Positions 18,025 through 27,597 of a DNA stretch of 64,000 nt are shown here, piece after piece. A model generated the notes under the pieces. That model saw only the letters and a program-made list of their open reading frames with translations, did not search any database and was not told where the DNA came from. Within the stretch, counting starts at the first letter, position 1. Each line of letters opens with the position of its first letter. The DNA is from Clostridiaceae bacterium (lineage in GTDB: Bacteria > Bacillota > Clostridia > Saccharofermentanales > DTU023), in NCBI GenBank assembly GCA_012838135.1, contig DUPV01000015.1, forward strand, positions 32,423 through 96,422, given 5' to 3'. The translations under genes were made by a program, and so were the position numbers.

Positions 18025-19743
18025 CTACATCCGTTCTACCGGATTAATTCCCACCAGTTTTAAACCGTTTTTGATGACCACACTAACAGCGAAAACCAAT
18101 CCTAATCTGGCTTGTCGTAACGCTGCATCTTCCGTTTTCAAAATAGATGTATTGTGATAAAAACGATTGAAATTGCGAGCTAATTGGGAAATTTTACGCA
18201 ACAGGATACTGGGTTCAAACTCTTCGGCTGCCTGGATCAAAGCTTCCGGATATTGATACATGTTTTTAATCAGTCCAAATTCATCTGCATCTGTCAACAA
18301 GCTAAAATCCAAGTTATTTTGTTCAGTACTGACAAAATTCGCTTTTTGCAAAATGCTTTTTGCTCTGGCATAAGTATACATCAAATAGGGAGCTGTATCA
18401 CCTTCAAAATCAAGCATTTCATCCCAATCAAACACGATATCGCGTTCACGACCGTTTTTGAGATAGGTATATTTAACAGCTGCCAAACCGACCGTCTCAG
18501 CAGTTTGCTCAATTTCAGCCTGACTCATATCAGGATTATTATTTGCTATAATATCTTTCGTTTTGGCTACACTTTGATCCAAAAGATCTTCCAACAAAAT
18601 TATATTGCCTTTTCTCGTTGAAAAATCGCCATCTTTGAATTTCACAGAACCGAAACCGACATGAATGTTCTGATCGGCTTTAGCAAAACCGGTTTTTTTC
18701 AAAACTGCAAAAACTTGTTGAAAATGATTGGTTTGCGGCAGACCTACTACGTAAATATTTTTATAATAATCATATGTCCGATCTCGATAAAGAATGGCAG
18801 CAATATCACGTGAAGCATAAATTGTGGTACCATCGGATTTCAGAATAATACACGGATTCAAATCAAATTCTTCCAAATCTACAATTTGAGCTCCTTCGCT
18901 CTCTTGTAACAAACCTTTGGCTTCCAACATTTCTACAACTTCAGGAATTAAATCGGAATAAAAGCTTTCTCCGTTATAATTATCAAAATCAATTCCCATT
19001 CTCTCATAAAGACGATTGAATTCAAGCAGACTGTAATCTCTGAATTTTTGCCATAATTCAACTTCTGCCGGCTCTTTATTCTCAAGAAGCCTGAAAGCTT
19101 CACGAGCTTGATCTTCCAACTCCGGTTGTTCTTTAAGTACTGAATGAAACTTGACATATACTCTGGTTAATTCAGCAATCGGTTCTTTGGCTAATGCGGC
19201 TTCATCACCCCATAGGCGCCAGGCAATGATCAGTTTGCCGAATTGAGTACCGTAATCACCAAGATGATTCATCCTGATAATATTGAAACCCAGGGCTTCA
19301 TATATATTAGCGATGGCTTGACCCAAAATAGTTGTATAGGCATGACCGACATGAAAAGGTTTGGCGATATTCGGTGAAGAATATTCTACAATTACATTTC
19401 TTTGTTGTCCTATTTGCGATTTGCCATAAGAATCTAATTCAGATAATATTGTTTCCAAAACTATCGATGCATAATAACCGCGATTCAGATAAAAATTCAA
19501 ATATGGTCCGACTGCTTCGGTTTTTTTCAGCCATTGCGGAGAATTCTGATTTAAATTTTCACTGATCTCGAATGCAATTTGTGCCGGGTTTTTCTTTAAT
19601 TCTTTTGCTAAACGAAAACATGGAAATGCATAATCTCCCATATCTTCTTTAGGTGGTATTTCAATCAGAGCCGAGATTGCATCTATCTCAAGCTCCGTTT
19701 GATTTGCAATATTTTCTGCAACTGCTAAACGAAAATCAAACAT
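18025..19743 (-). CDS. argS: Arginyl-tRNA synthetase
   Basis: 572 residues from the ATG at 19743, which overlaps the previous stop as TAATG and has GGGAGG at good spacing; the frame could extend 12 bp further but without need. Class I synthetase: an N-terminal Add-1 domain, HIGH-type KPFHVGHAYT in the ArgS context VEYSSPNIAKPFHVGH, YASRDIAAIL, the KMSKS-equivalent FSTRKGN, and a C-terminal anticodon domain ending GINPVERM, close to the invariant ERM end of ArgS. Charges tRNA-Arg. Confidence 0.97.
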   Translation of the reverse strand: MFDFRLAVAENIANQTELEIDAISALIEIPPKEDMGDYAFPCFRLAKELKKNPAQIAFEISENLNQNSPQWLKKTEAVGPYLNFYLNRGYYASIVLETILSELDSYGKSQIGQQRNVIVEYSSPNIAKPFHVGHAYTTILGQAIANIYEALGFNIIRMNHLGDYGTQFGKLIIAWRLWGDEAALAKEPIAELTRVYVKFHSVLKEQPELEDQAREAFRLLENKEPAEVELWQKFRDYSLLEFNRLYERMGIDFDNYNGESFYSDLIPEVVEMLEAKGLLQESEGAQIVDLEEFDLNPCIILKSDGTTIYASRDIAAILYRDRTYDYYKNIYVVGLPQTNHFQQVFAVLKKTGFAKADQNIHVGFGSVKFKDGDFSTRKGNIILLEDLLDQSVAKTKDIIANNNPDMSQAEIEQTAETVGLAAVKYTYLKNGRERDIVFDWDEMLDFEGDTAPYLMYTYARAKSILQKANFVSTEQNNLDFSLLTDADEFGLIKNMYQYPEALIQAAEEFEPSILLRKISQLARNFNRFYHNTSILKTEDAALRQARLGLVFAVSVVIKNGLKLVGINPVERM

Positions 19744-20678
19744 TAAGCCTCCCATAAAGGACTTGAATAGACACCGGAATCTATCAATTTTTGGATTTCT
19801 TGTTCTACTTGTGGTTTATCTTCTTTATATGTAACCCCGTGCCATTGGTCATGACTGGTTTTGACAGAAACTTCAACTGTATCATTCGCAATTAATTCAG
19901 CAATTGATGACGGTAACAAAAATTCAGCTTTTAACGGATTTTCAGTTAAAGCCTGATCTAAAAACGTCGGGAATTGAGCTTTCAAATAATCAATTAATGA
20001 AAGGTCAAAGCCCCAGAAATTCATCGAAACCGTACTTTCCCGCGGTAATTCTTCCCAAGTCTGACCATCATCTTCTGTCATAAAAGCTTGATTATCACGT
20101 TCAACAATCTTGGTTCGTTCAACAATATGAATAAGCTTATTGTTCAAATCTACTTCGCAAATTCCTCTTGCAACATGACCGTATTTGCTCAGTGTTTTCA
20201 TCAATTGATAACCTACCATCAAATATTGCGGTTTTGATCCTGCCGGTTTTTCCGAAATGTCAACTAAAAAGTCATAAACAATCTGAAATGCTTCACGACC
20301 ATAATAATCGTCGGCATTAATTACACAAAACGGTGCATCAATTATATCGCGAGCTGCCAGTAAAGCATGTGAGGTACCCCAAGGTTTAACTCTTTCTTCA
20401 GGATTGTTATAGCCGTCCGGTAAATCATTAATATCTTGAAAAGCATATTGAACTGAATAGTGTTTTGCAATTCTCTTACCGATTATCTTATCAAATTCTT
20501 GTTCAATCTCTTTTTTGATAATAAACACAACTCTTCGAAAACCGGCTTGATAAGCATCATACAAAGAATAATCCATGATTATCTCGCCACCCGGTCCGAT
20601 CGGTTCAATTTGTTTGAGTCCGCCATAACGTGATCCCATACCTGCTGCTAAAATAACTAGAATAGGTTGCTTTGACAT
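19743..20678 (-). CDS. NTP-transferase-type sugar nucleotidyltransferase
   Basis: 311 residues from the ATG at 20678 (TTGGAGGAC upstream). The N-terminus VILAAGMGSRYGGLKQIEPI is the nucleotide-binding loop of glucose-1-phosphate thymidylyl/uridylyltransferase-like proteins, and CVINADDYYG holds the metal-binding Asp. The C-terminal half has no recognisable hexapeptide repeats. It probably attaches a sugar or alcohol phosphate to a nucleotide; the substrate is unknown. It is translationally coupled to argS. Confidence 0.8.
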   Translation of the reverse strand: MSKQPILVILAAGMGSRYGGLKQIEPIGPGGEIIMDYSLYDAYQAGFRRVVFIIKKEIEQEFDKIIGKRIAKHYSVQYAFQDINDLPDGYNNPEERVKPWGTSHALLAARDIIDAPFCVINADDYYGREAFQIVYDFLVDISEKPAGSKPQYLMVGYQLMKTLSKYGHVARGICEVDLNNKLIHIVERTKIVERDNQAFMTEDDGQTWEELPRESTVSMNFWGFDLSLIDYLKAQFPTFLDQALTENPLKAEFLLPSSIAELIANDTVEVSVKTSHDQWHGVTYKEDKPQVEQEIQKLIDSGVYSSPLWEA

Positions 20679-20720
20679 AACTGTCCTCCAATTTATATAA
20701 TTAATCATTCTGTCAGTTTT

Positions 20721-22913
20721 TTAAAAATTCTCCGGTGCCGATAATGGTTCATAGCGATTGAAATTAATGGGTCTTTGACGAACTTCTTCAGCCGCTCGCA
20801 AAGCTGATTGCATCAGAGCAATTTGCGAATCAACCCGTTCTTCCACAGGAGTCTGATCTCTAAATCTGATATATGATCCGTCACCTTGCATGATTCTCGC
20901 ACGATCCGTATCCAACATTTGATAAATCAGAACCTCTAAAACACGTTCACGACATCCTTCATCTTCGATCGGAAATAAAATTTCAACACGCCGGTCTAAA
21001 TTACGCGGCATCCAATCAGCACTCGAAAGAAAAATGTCTTCGCGTCCGTCATTATAATAGTAGAAGATTCTGCTATGTTCTAAAAATCTGCCGACCAGAC
21101 TACGTACTTCGATATTCTCCGATAGACCTTTGACTCCGGCTTTCAAACCGCAAATACCCCTTACGATCAAACATATTTTAACCCCTGCTTGCGAGGCGGA
21201 ATAAAGTTCTTCGATAATCTCGGAATCAATTAAAGAATTTATTTTTGCAACAATTATTGCTTGGCGCCCAGCTTCAGCATGCTTTTTTTCTTGTTTAATT
21301 CTAGCCAGAGTTTCTTTGCGCAACCAACGCGGTGCCGGGATGATTTTGCGCCACCCCATAGGTATTGAATAACCGGAAATCATATTAAAGAAATCTGTCG
21401 CATCCTGACCGATTTGCTCGGAAGCTGTCCAAAGTCCGAAATCTGTATAAATTCTTGCTGTTATATCATTATAGTTTCCGGTGCCCAGATGAACATAACG
21501 TTTGATCCCGGATTCTTCTCGTCTTACTATTAGAGTAATTTTACTATGAGTTTTTAAACCTTTCAGACCATAGATTACATGGCAGCCTGCTCTTTCCAAA
21601 CGTCTCGCCCAATGGATATTACTTTCTTCGTCAAATCTGGCTTTTAATTCAAGTAAAACCATAACATGTTTGCCATTTTCCGCGGCTTCCGCCAAGGCTT
21701 TAACAATCGGTGAATTGCCACTGACTCTGTATAATGTTTGCTTAATAGCCAGTACATCAGGATCTTGCGCTGCTTGCTGAATAACTTTAATTGTCGGGTC
21801 AAAAGATTCAAAAGGATGATGCAGAATCAGATCATTATCCCGAATTATTTCAAAAGTGTCAGGATCTCGTTCAGAACCGAAAGCCGGTGTTATCTGACCG
21901 TTAAATTTTTTGTAGCGCAAATTAGAATCAGGATATAAATCTCTGATCTCATCAACAAATTTTAAATCAATCGGACCCCTTATTCTGAAAACAGCCTGGT
22001 CTGAAACATCCATCAAACTTTGCAGAGTGTTAAGAATTTTTTTGCCGGCTTCTCTTTGAATTTCAAGACGAATAATGCTGCCGCGTTCGCGTTGCCACAA
22101 AATTCCTTCCATTTCAATCATCAAATCGGAAATTTCTTCATCATCCAATTCATAATCCGCATTCCGCATTACTCTGAAACAAGCAGTTGATTCAATTTCT
22201 TGATTATAGAAAAGCTGGTTTAGGAACTCCGCAATTACCGCTTCAATTAAAACAAATCGTTTTTCCTCACCCGGTAATTTAATTAATCTCGGTAGAATTG
22301 ACGGTACTTCAACAATTGCAAAGAAAGTTGATTCTAAAGCATCTGCTTTTTCTTCCTGAGTTTCAAAAGTGACAAAGAGATTTAAATTCTGATTTGGAAT
22401 TAAAGGGAATGGTCTGCCCGCATCAACTGCCAACGGAGTTAAAACCGGATAGATGTTGTCATCATAATATTTCGCCAAATAATCATATTCAGCATCTGTT
22501 ATTTGATCTATAGTCAAATAATAAATATCTTCCGCTTGCAGTGCCGGCATAATCTGCTTATTAAAAGTTACATATTGATCTTTGTAAAACTCATGACAAC
22601 GAGCCATTAATGCTTCCAATTGTTCTGACGGAGTCAGATTTGCCGGATCTTTTTTCTCTGAACCTGCTTCAATCAAATTATATAAAGAAGCGACTCGAAC
22701 CATAAAATGTTCATCCAGATTTGAACATGTTATCGCTAAAAAATTGAGTCGTTCATAAAGAGGATTGGTTGAATCTTGTGCTTCTTCAAGCACTCTTTGA
22801 TTGAATTCCATCCAACTCAGTTCACGATTAATGATACGTTCGCCTTCTAAGTCCGGATATTCCCGTTTATTGGAAAACTTTTGATCGATAATTTCATTAA
22901 TTGTTGGCAACAT
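20721..22913 (-). CDS. ppk: Polyphosphate kinase 1
   Basis: 730 residues, full length. Makes polyphosphate from ATP. The N domain RELSWMEFNQRVLEEA, LNFLAITCSNLDEHFMVR, the C1 segment with the autophosphorylated histidine in GLKTHSKITL, RYVHLGTGNYND, and the C2 region DIFLSSADWMPRNLDRRVE are all present. ATG with AAGGAGC. It lies 16 bp downstream of the Ppx/GppA-type gene, so synthesis and breakdown enzymes are made from one message. Confidence 0.96.
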   Translation of the reverse strand: MLPTINEIIDQKFSNKREYPDLEGERIINRELSWMEFNQRVLEEAQDSTNPLYERLNFLAITCSNLDEHFMVRVASLYNLIEAGSEKKDPANLTPSEQLEALMARCHEFYKDQYVTFNKQIMPALQAEDIYYLTIDQITDAEYDYLAKYYDDNIYPVLTPLAVDAGRPFPLIPNQNLNLFVTFETQEEKADALESTFFAIVEVPSILPRLIKLPGEEKRFVLIEAVIAEFLNQLFYNQEIESTACFRVMRNADYELDDEEISDLMIEMEGILWQRERGSIIRLEIQREAGKKILNTLQSLMDVSDQAVFRIRGPIDLKFVDEIRDLYPDSNLRYKKFNGQITPAFGSERDPDTFEIIRDNDLILHHPFESFDPTIKVIQQAAQDPDVLAIKQTLYRVSGNSPIVKALAEAAENGKHVMVLLELKARFDEESNIHWARRLERAGCHVIYGLKGLKTHSKITLIVRREESGIKRYVHLGTGNYNDITARIYTDFGLWTASEQIGQDATDFFNMISGYSIPMGWRKIIPAPRWLRKETLARIKQEKKHAEAGRQAIIVAKINSLIDSEIIEELYSASQAGVKICLIVRGICGLKAGVKGLSENIEVRSLVGRFLEHSRIFYYYNDGREDIFLSSADWMPRNLDRRVEILFPIEDEGCRERVLEVLIYQMLDTDRARIMQGDGSYIRFRDQTPVEERVDSQIALMQSALRAAEEVRQRPINFNRYEPLSAPENF

Positions 22914-22929
22914 TTTTTTGCTCCTTGAA

Positions 22930-24492
22930 TTATTTTTTGTTAAGTTTTTCAGTTTCAGCTACTATTAACAATCTTAATTCCGTGCCGAAAATTTCTTGAA
23001 AATATTTGGCAGTTTTTTGAAAACTCCACGATTCCAAGGTTAAATCTTGATTTGATTCAAGAATAACCTTGATATGTCGCTTGCGAACTTCTGTTGTAAT
23101 GTTTTTCACTTTACTCTTATGCCCTGTATCTAAAGCATTTGCCATACCGAGTAATACTGCTAATTTAACAAAGGTCAACTGCTCTTCGGAAGTTAAAAGG
23201 ATTTCTTCATAGTTCAAAGTGAAAAAATTATCTGCATGGTGTTTGACCAACAGGGCAATTAATTCTACTTCCTGATTTGTTAAACCAATCAAATCGGAAG
23301 ATTTAATCATTTCATAAGCTATTTCTCCATCCTGTTTTACCGTGAAGAATTTGCCTATATTATGCAAAATAGCTGCTACTCTTAAAATAAAGCGATGTCT
23401 GGGTCCAAGCCCGTGTTGTGCCTGAAATTGATCAAATAACTGCAATGCCAGCTTTTCAACTTGCTCTATATGTTGCAAATTCGTATGATTTCTTTTAGCA
23501 ATTTGTCTGGCAAAACTTAAAGTGTCATTGAGCGGTCTTTGATCTCTCTCTATCAAATTCAATTGTTCAGCCTTTTTGGCAATTAAACCGTCCGCTAAAA
23601 TTACATCAGGTAAGATAACTCGATCCAATCCCGTGAACTCGAACATTTCTTTGATAACCATGGAAACAGGTAGCAAAAGAGTAGCTTGTTCTTGGTCAAT
23701 ATCAAATTTGCGGATCAGTTCAAAACTGGAATTGTGAATAATTATATCAAATAATTCTTCGAATTTTTCGACTGAAAGTTCAGCTGTGCCAATCAAAGGT
23801 ATACCTGTTAAATATCGCCATATATCTAAATCATTGCCTACCAAAACAAAGTTTTTATAATCTGTTTTTTTTGGAACAAAAGAACGATAGTAGTCCAAAT
23901 CACCGGAAATATATTCACGCATTAAAGCTATGAAATCAGCCGTATGTTTTTCTAAAAGAGAAAGCCTGTCACGCACTCGCAAAGAGCCAAGCAAGATATT
24001 CTGAGTAAAAGCTAATTCTCGTTTATCGAACAGCGTCAACTGGGTACTGCCGGCACCTATATCAAGAAACAAAGTCGGCTCTTCAGTTAACTCATCAAAA
24101 TCCGGCATTTTTATTCGAATCGCCCGCAACATTCCGGCAATTTCCAAGCGATTCGAATAAATTAATATTTCAAATCCGGTTTGACGATAAACCTGATCAA
24201 TCAGAAATAACCTGTTGCTCGCTTCACGTACTGCCGAAGTACAGGCAGCTATAATCTCAATATCCGGATATGACGATATTATTTTTTTAAAATCTTTTAA
24301 GGTTTCAATTAATATTACGATGTTTTCACCGGTAATATAGCCCAGACGATAACTATTTGAACCGAGATTAATCGTTCTGGACATCGATTCAATTTCTGAA
24401 ATTTCTCCATTAGGCAAAACTTCTGCAATTTTTAAGATAACTTCATGTGAACCTACTTCAATAGCTGCAATAAATGACACCTTATTTCCCAT
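22930..24492 (-). CDS. Ppx/GppA-family exopolyphosphatase with HD domain
   Basis: 520 residues from the ATG at 24492 (GGAGATAAGC upstream). The N-terminal ASKHA fold has AIEVGSHEV and LFLDIGAGSTQLTLF; the C-terminal part is an HD-like domain with FILRVAAILHNIGKF and LLVKHHADNFF. Compared with the textbook motifs the first loop has Glu for Asp (AIEVGS), the second Gln for Glu (GSTQ), and the HD motif reads HN. The first two appear in many clostridial relatives as far as I recall. Predicted to release phosphate from polyphosphate or act on pppGpp; sits between pfk and ppk. Confidence 0.85.
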   Translation of the reverse strand: MGNKVSFIAAIEVGSHEVILKIAEVLPNGEISEIESMSRTINLGSNSYRLGYITGENIVILIETLKDFKKIISSYPDIEIIAACTSAVREASNRLFLIDQVYRQTGFEILIYSNRLEIAGMLRAIRIKMPDFDELTEEPTLFLDIGAGSTQLTLFDKRELAFTQNILLGSLRVRDRLSLLEKHTADFIALMREYISGDLDYYRSFVPKKTDYKNFVLVGNDLDIWRYLTGIPLIGTAELSVEKFEELFDIIIHNSSFELIRKFDIDQEQATLLLPVSMVIKEMFEFTGLDRVILPDVILADGLIAKKAEQLNLIERDQRPLNDTLSFARQIAKRNHTNLQHIEQVEKLALQLFDQFQAQHGLGPRHRFILRVAAILHNIGKFFTVKQDGEIAYEMIKSSDLIGLTNQEVELIALLVKHHADNFFTLNYEEILLTSEEQLTFVKLAVLLGMANALDTGHKSKVKNITTEVRKRHIKVILESNQDLTLESWSFQKTAKYFQEIFGTELRLLIVAETEKLNKK

Positions 24493-24544
24493 GCTTATCT
24501 CCTTTTTAACAGACAAATTCAGTAGATGAATAAGTTAATATGTC

Positions 24545-25627
24545 TTAATCTCCGAAGAAAATTCCTATTTTACGAGCTGCTAAAATTAACGGATCATCCA
24601 GAGGGACACGTTTGGGATTGCCTGCAATTTCCTGTAAAGAAACCCGAATCATTTTTTGTCCCGCTATACCGATCATTTTCCCAAAATCACCTTCGATTAC
24701 CGCATTTGCAGCTTCAACTCCCAATTGCGTGGTAAGAATCCGGTCAAATGCTGATGGTGTACCGCCACGTTGGAAGTGTCCCGGTACACAAACTCTGATT
24801 TCCTGAATCATTAATTCTTTAAGTTGGTTTAGCAAATGATATGCAACAGAATGTGTGTTTTTTCTGTATTCTTTCAGATAATCTTCATCCATATCTATTT
24901 CGTCAATAGATCTTGCACCTTCAGCAACTGCAATTATTGAAAAACGCTTTTTTTCTTTCTCACGAGTTTGTATGGCTTGAACAATTTTAATCGGATCATA
25001 CGGTATTTCCGGAATTAAAATAACATCGGCGCCTGATGCAACTCCTGCACAAAGTGCAAGCCAGCCAACATGATTTCCCATTAGTTCAACAATGAACACT
25101 CTGCCGTGTGAGGTTGCAGTCGTATGGATTCCATCAATAACTTCAGTTGCAATATTGACTGCACTCTGAAAACCGAAGCTCAAATCGGTTCCGGATAAGT
25201 CATTATCAATTGTCTTCGGCAAATGGATTACATTACAACCGGCTAAGCTCAAAAGATTAGCAGTTTTTTGTGTTCCTCCGCCACCTAAAACAACCAGAGC
25301 ATCGAGTGAAAGGTCATTATAAGTTTGAATCATGGCTTCGAGTCTGGTTATTCCTTCCGGCTGATCATCATATAAAGGATTATTGACAATAGTAAAGGGC
25401 TGACGCGAAGTTCCCAGAATTGTGCCGCCTAAAGTTAATATTCCGGAAAAATCATAATCATGCATATGGCGATAGCTACTGTGCATTAAACCGTGATATC
25501 CGTTAAGAAAGCCATAAATTTTGATCTCCGGGTCATAATCCCATAAAGCTCTGCTTACCGCACGCATTGTTGAATTTAAACCTTGAGCATCTCCGCCACT
25601 GGTCAACATTCCTACTTTTAAGGCCAT
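24545..25627 (-). CDS. 6-phosphofructokinase (group III, PfkA-like)
   Basis: 360 residues. Phosphorylates fructose-6-phosphate. MLTSGGDAQGLNSTMR, PKTIDNDLSGTDLSFGF (catalytic Asp in TIDND), VELMGNHVGW, AEGAR and GHFQRGGTPSAFDR are the standard motifs. Two residues decide the phosphoryl donor: the loop reads GGGGTQ where ATP enzymes have GGDGS, and PKTIDND carries the Lys seen in pyrophosphate-type and mixed enzymes. Gly at the critical position favours ATP. The Asp that normally precedes it and helps hold magnesium is Gly here. First gene of the pfk-ppx-ppk run. Confidence 0.92.
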   Translation of the reverse strand: MALKVGMLTSGGDAQGLNSTMRAVSRALWDYDPEIKIYGFLNGYHGLMHSSYRHMHDYDFSGILTLGGTILGTSRQPFTIVNNPLYDDQPEGITRLEAMIQTYNDLSLDALVVLGGGGTQKTANLLSLAGCNVIHLPKTIDNDLSGTDLSFGFQSAVNIATEVIDGIHTTATSHGRVFIVELMGNHVGWLALCAGVASGADVILIPEIPYDPIKIVQAIQTREKEKKRFSIIAVAEGARSIDEIDMDEDYLKEYRKNTHSVAYHLLNQLKELMIQEIRVCVPGHFQRGGTPSAFDRILTTQLGVEAANAVIEGDFGKMIGIAGQKMIRVSLQEIAGNPKRVPLDDPLILAARKIGIFFGD

Positions 25628-25789
25628 AATTCCACCCCCTTAATCTAAAATATACTTACAATATTCACTTAATTTTAATAATATATCAAATTATACATTA
25701 TTCCTTCGTTTTTGTATGTTAATATGATATATATTAAAAACAAATTTAATTTATATTAAATCATTATAAACGTTATCTCGAAGGTGAAT

Positions 25790-26647
25790 ATGGAAAAAAA
25801 GCAAAATCAACAAGATGTGCGGATAGCTGTTCTAATTGATGCTGATAATATCTCACATCACTATATTAAAGGTATGATGGAAGAAATTGCCCGATATGGC
25901 AATCCGACAATTAAAAGGATATACGGTGATTGGACTAAACCGAATTTAGCCGGTTGGAAAAATCATCTGCTGGATTATGCAATCAGTCCGGTTCAGCAAT
26001 TCAGTTATACGACAGGGAAAAATGCAACCGATTCAGCTATGACAATCGATGCAATGGATATTCTGTTTTCTGAAACGGTTGACGCTTTTTGTCTGGTTTC
26101 ATCAGACAGTGATTTCACAAAGTTAGCTACCCGTTTACGTGAATCCGGTAAAACCGTTTATGGAATCGGTGAAGAAAAAACCCCTAATCCTTTCATTGCT
26201 GCCTGTGATCGTTTTATTTATCTGGAAATTCTGGATGAAGATGAAGATGAATCCGATAATGATTTATCAAGTACAGAATCCGCCAATGGTAAAGATAAAG
26301 TCAAAAAAAGTACTTCTGCAACCAAAAGCAGTTCCACGAAAACAACTAAGAAAAAACGCGCCTTACAAAATCTCAATCGCAAAACGATTTCTTTTATTAC
26401 TCAAACAATTAAAGATGTTGAAGATGAAAACGGTTGGGCTTATTTGGGTGAAGTCGGGAGCTTATTGGTGAAAAAGCAACCTTCTTTCGATCCCAGGAAC
26501 TTCGGCTTTAATAAATTAACCAATATGCTTGAATCAATTGACCAAGTTGAACTTGACCTCAGAGATGCAAATATCGGAGCACCTAACTCCAAACATGTTT
26601 ATGTGCGGGTTAAGAGTACTAACAAACCAAAAACTACACATTTTTAA
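25790..26647 (+). CDS. NYN-domain (LabA-like) protein with C-terminal LOTUS/OST-HTH-like domain
   Basis: 285 residues. The ATG at 25790 is preferred over a GTG two codons earlier because of spacing from AAGGTG. Residues 8-150 are a PIN-like NYN nuclease fold with acidic residues in VLIDADNIS, DSAMTIDAMD and VSSDSDFTKLATRLRE. An acidic patch and a Ser/Thr/Lys-rich linker follow. The last ~85 residues (KTISFITQTIKDVED...GWAYLGEVGSLLVKKQ...NFGFNKLTNMLE) match the OST-HTH/LOTUS winged helix that binds RNA. Likely an RNA-processing or RNA-binding protein of unknown target. Transcribed alone, divergent from pfk. Confidence 0.85.
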   Translation: MEKKQNQQDVRIAVLIDADNISHHYIKGMMEEIARYGNPTIKRIYGDWTKPNLAGWKNHLLDYAISPVQQFSYTTGKNATDSAMTIDAMDILFSETVDAFCLVSSDSDFTKLATRLRESGKTVYGIGEEKTPNPFIAACDRFIYLEILDEDEDESDNDLSSTESANGKDKVKKSTSATKSSSTKTTKKKRALQNLNRKTISFITQTIKDVEDENGWAYLGEVGSLLVKKQPSFDPRNFGFNKLTNMLESIDQVELDLRDANIGAPNSKHVYVRVKSTNKPKTTHF

Positions 26648-26726
26648 TTAACCGAAAAATTTATTAGAATTACGTCCGCAAGCAAACTTAATTGATAATT
26701 AATTTACGAAAACAAATATGATGAAT

Positions 26727-26770
26727 ATACCAGCAATTCATTTAAAAACTAATTATCTGGTATTTATTTT
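26727..26770 (+). terminator. Weak terminator after the NYN gene
   Basis: 7-bp arms ATACCAG (26727) and CTGGTAT (26757) with a long loop, followed on the plus strand by TTATTTTT. It overlaps the end of the convergent znuB gene. Weak because the loop is 23 nt. Confidence 0.3.
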
Positions 26771-27597
26771 TCTCTGATCATTGTTTCACGGATTTTTTGA
26801 ATGATTGAATAAATTGCAAAAGCTATGATATTACAGACAACAATGCTTGCCCCGGCAGGAGTCGAATATACATAAGAAAAAATGAGTCCCAACCATAGAC
26901 AAATTATTGATACCAGCGCAGAATTCAGAGTAACCGTCAAGAATCTTTTTGCCAAGCGCATTGAGGTTAATGCCGGAAATACAATTAAACTGGTTATCAG
27001 CAATGCTCCCATCAAACGCATTCCTACAACAATTACCAATGCCGTCAGGAAGGCAATTATCATATTAAAGCCTTCCGTATTAGTTCCGGTAGCTTTAGCA
27101 AAGTTTTCATCAAAAGTAACTGCAAAGATTCGATTATAGGATAAAATGAATAAAATAATGACCACAGTTGAAAGCACCAGACTTAATATCACATCACTTT
27201 GTGTCATGCTGAGAATGCTGCCAAACAGATAATTATTCACGTCAGTATTCATTCCTGTACTCAGCGAAATAACCATTACACCGATTGCCAGGGAACCGGT
27301 TGAAATCAAAGAAATCGCTGAATCACCTTTTATTTTGCTGTTTTCACTCAGACGCAACAGAAAAAAAGCTGCAATAATCACGATCGGAATCGACACGATC
27401 ATCGGAGAAGCGTTCAAGGCGGCTGCCACAGCCAATGCACCGAATCCGACATGTGATAATCCGTCACCAATCATTGCATAGCGTTTCAAAACTAAACTTA
27501 CACCCAGCAGAGAAGCGCATAAAGCAACCGGAGTCCCAACTAAAAAAGCTCGCAGCATAAACGGATAAGAAAAGATCTCTTTCAATAAATCAAACAT
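26764..27597 (-). CDS. znuB: Zinc/manganese ABC transporter permease (ZnuB family)
   Basis: 277 residues with about eight membrane helices. ABC-3 family hallmarks: LVLKRYAMIGDGLSHVGFGALAVA and VGMRLMGALLITSLIVFPA. It overlaps znuC by 8 bp (TTAAATG). Forms the membrane channel of the metal importer. Zinc rather than manganese is inferred from the His-rich binding protein and the linked Fur-family gene. Confidence 0.92.
   Translation of the reverse strand: MFDLLKEIFSYPFMLRAFLVGTPVALCASLLGVSLVLKRYAMIGDGLSHVGFGALAVAAALNASPMIVSIPIVIIAAFFLLRLSENSKIKGDSAISLISTGSLAIGVMVISLSTGMNTDVNNYLFGSILSMTQSDVILSLVLSTVVIILFILSYNRIFAVTFDENFAKATGTNTEGFNMIIAFLTALVIVVGMRLMGALLITSLIVFPALTSMRLAKRFLTVTLNSALVSIICLWLGLIFSYVYSTPAGASIVVCNIIAFAIYSIIQKIRETMIREK

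Noticed and set aside
22930..24492. Ppx-type protein as inactive because of AIEVGS and GSTQ
   Set aside because: From memory these substitutions recur in clostridial relatives, so they are not evidence of loss of function.
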